Source: Oryzias latipes
Taxonomy: Eukaryota; Chordata; Actinopteri; Beloniformes; Adrianichthyidae
Length of the DNA stretch: 64,000 nt
Reading direction: 5' to 3'
Assembly: GCF_002234675.1 (NCBI RefSeq)
Contig: NC_019871.2
Location: forward strand, 20,058,604 to 20,122,603
Under the pieces are notes generated by a model. It did no database searches and was not told the DNA's origin. It saw only the letters and a list, made by a program, of their open reading frames with translations. Positions 50,901-58,600 of the stretch are shown here, piece after piece. Every line of letters begins with the position of its first letter. The stretch's first letter is position 1. Made by a program: the position numbers and the translations under genes.

Positions 50901-53900
50901 ACACTGAATGTTAAAAGAATAATAGTGCAACTTTGAAGGACTATAATAATTTGGAACTACCTCAATGGATTTTACTTGCCTTCTTTATTTTGAAAAGAGA
51001 TAATGATTAATAATGTTTTTTTTATTTCCTCTAGGCTGACTGCTTTTGTTGTGAAGTCTTTTTTTAAAGCCAAATCATTCATCTACATCGACCCAAGTGT
51101 GGTTCAAAGATCTACATCGTGGTTGAAATCCAAACAAAAAGAAAACGGCTGTTTTGAGAAGTCTGGCAAACTCTTTAGTAACAGAATGAAGGTAAAGTGA
51201 AACTTAATTAAAGTAATTAGCATAATCATATATCATGAATGTGTCTTTAACATTGGGACAAGCACAAATGGACTTTAAGGACCTATATCTTGCAAAATCA
51301 ACTTTTTGAGCTTTTCCGTGTATTATAATGTTCATTCCTCACTATAAACAATCCCAAAGTGGTATATTGATCCATTCACACATTTCAGAGTATTACTCCA
51401 AAAAGCTGCGCCCCTCCCAATCCACGAAAATGAGTTGGTTATCACATTCATACGTATGAAAGTGAAGAACAACCCCCAGGCTAAGACACACATCCACTTT
51501 ATCCCCGAAATAGCAGCGATCGGCAAAATGCTTTCATTTTAAATGCACAATAACCACATCATTCATTCATTCATTCATCTTTTTCCGTTTATCTCTTTCG
51601 GGGTCACGGGTCTGCTGAAGCCTATCCCGGCTACTTGTGGGAGAAGGCAGGGGACACCCTGGACAGTGCGATAGTCTGTCATAGGGTCACAATCACACAC
51701 CCATTCACACTCACACCCATGGACAATTTAGAGTTGCTAATTGACCTATGAAGCATGTTTTTGGATGGTGGGAGGAAGCCGGAGACCCTGGAGAGAACCC
51801 ACATATGCACGAGGAGAACATGCAAACTCCACACAGAAGGATCCCCCATTGATGTTCTGTTTCAGGTCACCCTGCCGGGACTTGAAGCGGGGGCCTTCTT
51901 CCTGTGTGCCACTGTGCAGCCCAATATGAACATCCATCTTTGCAAAAGTTTGGGTGTTGTTTGTTTTCGTGAGTGATATGCAGACATGCTGACGGTTGAT
52001 GTTATGAAATGGGCGGCACCCACACTGAGCGAAATCCGGGTCCTCAGAGATGAAGTCGTCTGTACTTCAGGGTTGGAAATTTAGCTACGAAAGTAACTGA
52101 TATTTAACTTTTTCAAAATTGTTCTGTAGTGTGCCAAAGGTAATAGATGATCATATATAGTTTATTCAGAAAGGTTTAAGAGAAGCATGATATGACATGG
52201 GCCCTTTAAGCAAAATAGAGCTAAAACAAGAGGCCGAACAAGCTGATGAAGGCTGGGTCTGTTATTAGTTCTGTTCTGAAGCCTCTTAAGCTTAATGTTC
52301 AAAGTCAGACACTTCTTCCGACACAACAGGATTTCTTTCTGTCCACACCTGTAAATGCCTACAATGAGACTGAAGAATAATACAAAATAGGTTACCACTG
52401 TTTCCTATTTAGTCCCAGAAAGTAAAGTAATACAACTTTGCAAGAAGATGACAGATATTACAATTACTAAATCTATATGCTGCTTAAAGGTGCTTTGGAA
52501 TCGTAAAAGTTGTACTATAGGTTTTGATCTCAATAAAAGTTGGTCTATACTCTTAAAACTTAATTTACTGTTTATCTGATTAGCTCAAGCATCTGTCAGA
52601 CATCAGTTTCTTGATATCATATCACCACTTTTTATTTAGCAAATAACAACAGATACAAAAAAACACTGGTTGGTCTCAACAGTTTGACATCAAATTAGCT
52701 CATCGGTTTTCTATTAATAACAAGAATTTGGGCTTTGGATACACTTGAAAAGATTTATATTAAGTCTCTTCTGTGGTTGTTGTGTCTGTACAGGGTGGGG
52801 TGTCAGATGAAGTGACTCTCAGTGCTTACATCACGGCTGCTTTCTTAGAGATGAATCCATCCACTAATGTAAGTACACCTACATGCACGTTTTACAAACC
52901 ATAGAGACTTAAAAATCATATATCATGTTAAATCATATATCAAATCATACAGAAAAAGAAAGAATCAACAAAACTCCAAACTGCATAAAACAGATTTTTA
53001 CGTCAATATATTAGTAAGGCTGTGAATATGAGAACTGGACTGAGTGAATCACATTTCTCACATTTACCTCAAGGTGACAACGGGACAGCCTCCACCGCCA
53101 TCAGGAGCTCTGGAAAAACTATCCTCAAACAGACGGGACACTATTGGCCTGGTCTGAGAAGTTAAATCTGTCTCCCACAGGATGTTCTAGTTACAATTTA
53201 AAATGCCAAAGCTTTCTTTATGCGTTCAGTGAATGATGGAAAATGATGTGTGCATTAAAGGACTAATGCGCTAATACTGCTAATACTGCACCACGCTCAT
53301 CAAAGTTATTCCTGCAAGACCTCAAAGACAGAGGTCTAGCATTTTCTATGCGTTTTTTGTTAACCTGTCAGTTGTCCAATTAACCTGGAGGGGTTTAGTG
53401 AGTTTACTGAAAGTTAATCCCACTATTTTACTGAATGTTTTGAATTGGCTGTTTTGAGCCATCCTCTTGAACTACGGGCAAGACGACTACGTATTCTGAG
53501 GACGAACAGCATCATGAGCTCAGCTCTGTCAGAGGATTGAACATTGATATGAAGAGGACAGCTGTAAGGCAGAGGAATTGTTTGTCACGGGCCTCATCAC
53601 ACAACGGAAAATCGTTCACAAAGCAAAGATGTCATGTAGGATTGTCGAAGCTGTCATTGGGGCTTATAATAACAAGGAGTTGGGTTCCTCTGCAAGTTTG
53701 TTCCATGTGTGGGAAGGTGCTTTTCTTGGCTATTTTATTTTATTTATTTTTCCAGGGACAGTGCACTTTAAAAGCATCACTGCAATGAGCCATAATTAGC
53801 ATAATGGCAATTTTTCCGCTGGTGTCCCCGATTCAGGGACATATGTAAAACTATCATATCAGTGAGGCAACAGCCCATATTTTTTCTGGATTCTATAAAA

Positions 53901-55659
53901 TATGTGTACCCTCATAGACTATGTTCCAGGCAGTATTGGATGTGCCAATTTAGATTACTTGGATGAATTTTTGCAGTCTCTGATTAAAGCTTGACCAACA
54001 ACACAGGAGTTTCCTCGTCCCATCATTAAATGCTGAAGCTAATGTTTTAAACAAAACGTAAAGTGAAGTGTCATCAGATGACCAAACTTACCTAGAACAA
54101 ATGGGGATGTGCTTACTAAAAAGTTAGGAGAAAAGTGGATGTTCAACACATAGTAGGAGGAGGGCCCTCCTTCTAGTGTTTGCATTTTTTTCTGTCTGCC
54201 AGTGAGAAGTTGCGTCATGTGAAAATGGTTATGGTGACAGCGCACAGTTCCAATAGTGAGATACCCCTCTGATGCCTATAGTGAGCTACTCCTATGATGT
54301 TTCTGAGAACCAGGGTTAATTCCTTAACCAAATATTTTACTTTCTGATAAAACTGAAATTAAATGGTTATAAATGATCACCACAAATCCAATTAATACTT
54401 CGATGTGCATTGATCTCACCCATAAGACTAATAACTGGAGACTATCAGAACTGCTTTCAAACAGTACATTTTTTAATATCTGTTTCAGAACCCAGTGGTA
54501 ACTAGGAGCCTCTCTTGCCTAAAAGGATCCATTAATGATCTCAGCAACACCTACACCACAGCTCTGCTAGCATATGTCTTCACACTGGCAGGAGACATGG
54601 AGACTCGTGCTCACCTTCTGCAGCACCTTGACAGGGTGGCAGTAAAAAAAGGTGAGTTATCCTCTAGCTGAAAATTATTCATTGTCTAAACTGTCAGTTA
54701 CATTGTTGATTGTGAATTTATTTTTTAGGAAATGTCATCTACTGGACTCAGACTGCAGCTGAAACATCTGACTCTCTGTCAGTGGAAATCAGCTCTTATG
54801 TCCTGATGTCTTTACTCAGTACCTCCCACACTGCTGAAGACCTGGGATATGCTTCAAGTATTGTTAGGTGGATGATCAGGCAACAGAACTATTATGGGGG
54901 TTTTTCTTCTACCCAGGTACAGCAAGAGTCAAGCTCTCCAAACCCACATTTGGTTTTTGTTTAAAGATTGTCAGCATCAATATCCAGTTCACTGCATAAA
55001 CCCACAATAAAATACAACAATTCTGAAAACTAAAGTCATGCATTTTCTTCCTGTGTACCTTAAATGTCATCACAAAAAGCATATATTCTGTCTCTCTGAA
55101 AGCTCATTGATGTAACTCGCATATTTTTAACTTTGTATTGCAGGACACAGTAGCGGCCCTTCAAGCTCTGGCTCTTTATGCTACAGTCGTATTCAGCCCA
55201 GAGGGTTCCAGTACCGTTACAGTCCAGTCCTCTAGTGTCCAACTGGAGTTTGATGTGAAACCAGACAACAAACTGCTTTACCAGGAGAAGGTGATGAATG
55301 ATGCGACTGGAAAGTATACCCTACAAGTGAAAGGGACTGCATGCTCCTCAATCCAGGTAAACAAATACAAATCTCTTACCTGACAGATGTTTGTTTCCAT
55401 TTTTTGCATAATTCTTTTTCAAAGTTTTTGTTGCTGTTAAGTGAGGAAGTGCGGAAAAATTGATACTGTGAAATATCCCAATATTTCATTTGGCAATACT
55501 GGTATAAATTTTAAATACTGACAAAACACATTTTAAATTAAAGCTACAAGTAGCACATTTTAAATTAAAACTTTATAAGCAAATATGCAGTTAAGGGTCT
55601 TGCTTTTCTGTTCCACCGAAACCCGACCACTAATAAGCAGCACACCTCTTTAACAATAT

Positions 55660-55691
<32 letters not shown>

Positions 55692-58600
55692 AATTAACAA
55701 AGGCATGATGGGAAATGAGGGCATGCTTATCCTGCACAGCGTGACATTTGATTGCCGATTTCTATGGGTCATAGGATTCCTTTGGGATGGGAGTTATCTC
55801 TGCCATTAATGATGGGATGGCATGGGATAAAATTCTCAGGGGAGCGGGAACAAACAGTTAGTCTAGTTCAGTGCTTCTCAAAAAGTGGGCCGTGCCCAGG
55901 GGAGGCGCGCAGTAGTAGCGGTTTTAGACACAGGTAATCCTGGCAATTGCCCGGGACGTAACAGGGGGGCGGTGGCGGCTCAGTGCTTAGAAAAAAATCA
56001 GCGCCACAATTGGCTTCCTAATATCTCTTATATCACGGACTTTGTAACAGCCTGAAACCCGTGAATTGCCGTCCCTGCAGCTGTCCCTGTCTCCTGTCTC
56101 ACGCGTGTGTGAGAAGGGGAGGGGTAGTGGACTCAGGCTGCGAGGTGGAAAAAGCACGAGAAGCGCTGCCTCTGTTGCACAAAACCAGGATCACTGCGTG
56201 CCTTTAGATCAGTGTTTTTCAACCTTTTCTGAGCCACGGCACACTTTAACCTTAAAAAAAATCCCGCGGCACACCAGGATCCAAAAATTTAAAAAAAAAA
56301 AAAAAAAGAGAAACTCATAGTCTGTATTGATCTACAGTCCCTCTGCAATCTCACATGCATTTTAGTGATAATTGTGGCAGAAAAAGCTGGAAACTACAGC
56401 TGTTTTTTTCTAAAAGATGCAATAAAAGTTAAGTTAGAAGATGTAAAAACAGTTTGATGTGTGTTCGTTGATTTCAAGACGTTTAACAACAGATCTCCTT
56501 GAGCGCTGTCACTCTCACAACCCAATGCATCATGGGAGATGTAGTGCATTAAACGGCCGGCGGAGATCGCGTCTCTGAGCTTCCTTGTTTTGTTCACTTG
56601 TTCCACGGTCTGATACCGGATTCTGTGGAAAGCTGCACCGATAAAGACGAGCTTTAGCTGGTATTTATGTTAGAACTGAGCGACTTTACGAGCTAAATCA
56701 GGAAAAGGAAGTGAAGACTTTAACCACTTCTGATTGGTCACACTGATGACATGTGATTAAGCTCCCCAAGAAGGATTGGTGGAGACAGTTAAAGGGGCGG
56801 GACTTTTCCAAAATACAGCCGGAGTTGCAGCTGAATCGCGGTACGTCATTCTTATCAAAATGTCTTTAATAAAATAAAATAAACGCAAAGAAAAAGTATT
56901 TTTCGATCTTTTATATTCCTAACTCCTCAGTGTTTTATCAGGGCCTGTTTGGATGAACAGAGAGCTGAAAACCTGGAGATGGGAAATGTTTAATTTTTCA
57001 GTTAATGAGGGCAATTCCCCACGGCACACTTGACCATCTCCCACGGCACACTAGTGTGCCGCGGCACACTGGTTGAAAAACACTGCTTTAGATCACTCGG
57101 CTCATTCTAATAATGTTATTCTTCATGAACCATTGTAGACATTTTCATGACGTCTTTATCTTCCATTTAAACACTTTCCATATTGAAGTACCAGATGGCG
57201 CAGAGAACAGACGCCTGTTGCCATAGCTCATGTAATTGTGTTGTAATCAAGTTTGTAATCATCTTTGTTTTTACTTATTCTCTTTTTTTATTCTTCCATT
57301 ATTTCTGTTCACCTTCATTTTTCCTTTTTTTATATTATCCTTACGTCAGTTTTCGCATCTGATGTAATAACACTGGGAAGCATGGCCCTTGTTTACACCA
57401 CCACAAGCTGCTGGCTCTGACAGAGTCTAGTCTGCTTCATGGAGCTCGGCATGAGATTCCGAGAGGAGATATGGAGGAGACGTTGGGGTCGCAGAGCTGG
57501 GACTCACGTTAACATGAACAGGAGGAGATTTAAGACTGTTGTGCCTGCAGTCATTATGGGGAATGTGCACTCACTGGCCAACAAGACTGAGGAGCTAACA
57601 ACTCTTATAAACACCCAAAAGGAGTGTCGGGAATGCAGCCTACTGAGTTTCATTGAGACGTGGTTGCATTCCCACATCCCGGAAAGCAGCGTCGCGGTTC
57701 CCGGTTTTATGACCTTGAGGGTGGACAGAGATGCAGCCGGCTGCGGTAAGAAGACGGGAGACGGGATTGCTCTCTACGTGAATGACGGTTGTGCAACCCC
57801 GGACACATCTGAGTCAAGGAGTGACTCGGCACGCCGTATGTGGAGCTGCTGGCGATCGGAGTCCAACCTTATTATCTGCCGAAGGAGTTCACAACGGTTG
57901 TGGTGGTGAATGTCAGATGGATGAGGGTGAAGCCCCAGAGCTACCAAAATTTTAGGGATCCGCTGGGGAGTTTGCCAGTCGCTCCAGAGACAGTCAAAGC
58001 CTTTGTAGGTAAAAGGTTTTAATAAAATACTCTAAAACCGGGAAAGATTTAAAAAAAAAAAACAGGATGACATAAAACACATTCAAAGCCATCACATCAA
58101 GAGTCTTCATGAGAACGGTGGTGAGTTGTCCATGTGACGCGATAGTCCAAGAGTCCACCTTGATGTTTGTCCCACCCCCAAGTTCTTCACATAAGCCAGC
58201 CTGCATTCTAGGCCACCAGTACACATGCAATAAATAGCGTATGGTAAATGGCGTATACTTATATAGCGCTTTCTACCTTCTTACGAAGGCCCGAAGCGCT
58301 TTACAGTCACAGTCCCATTCACCCATGCACACACACATTCACACACACATTCACACACTGGCGGCGGCTCCGCTGCCGAACACTGGCGCCAACCTCCCAC
58401 CAGAGGCAAGGAGGGGTTCAATGTCTTGCCCAAGGACACTTCGACACATGGGCGTGCAAGGCGGGAATCGAAGCTGCAATCTTACGATCATGGGTCGACC
58501 GCCCTACCGCTGCACCACGGCCGCCCCAATAAAAACAAGACAAACCCACAGATAGTTTAAACGGACTAAAACAATTGTGCAAAAGAATAAAAGTCAATCT

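Noticed and set aside
58240..58530. A genuine tRNA gene on the minus strand
   Set aside because: The A and B boxes are imperfect and the flanks form a known kind of long SINE-like repeat; no foldable acceptor stem is evident.
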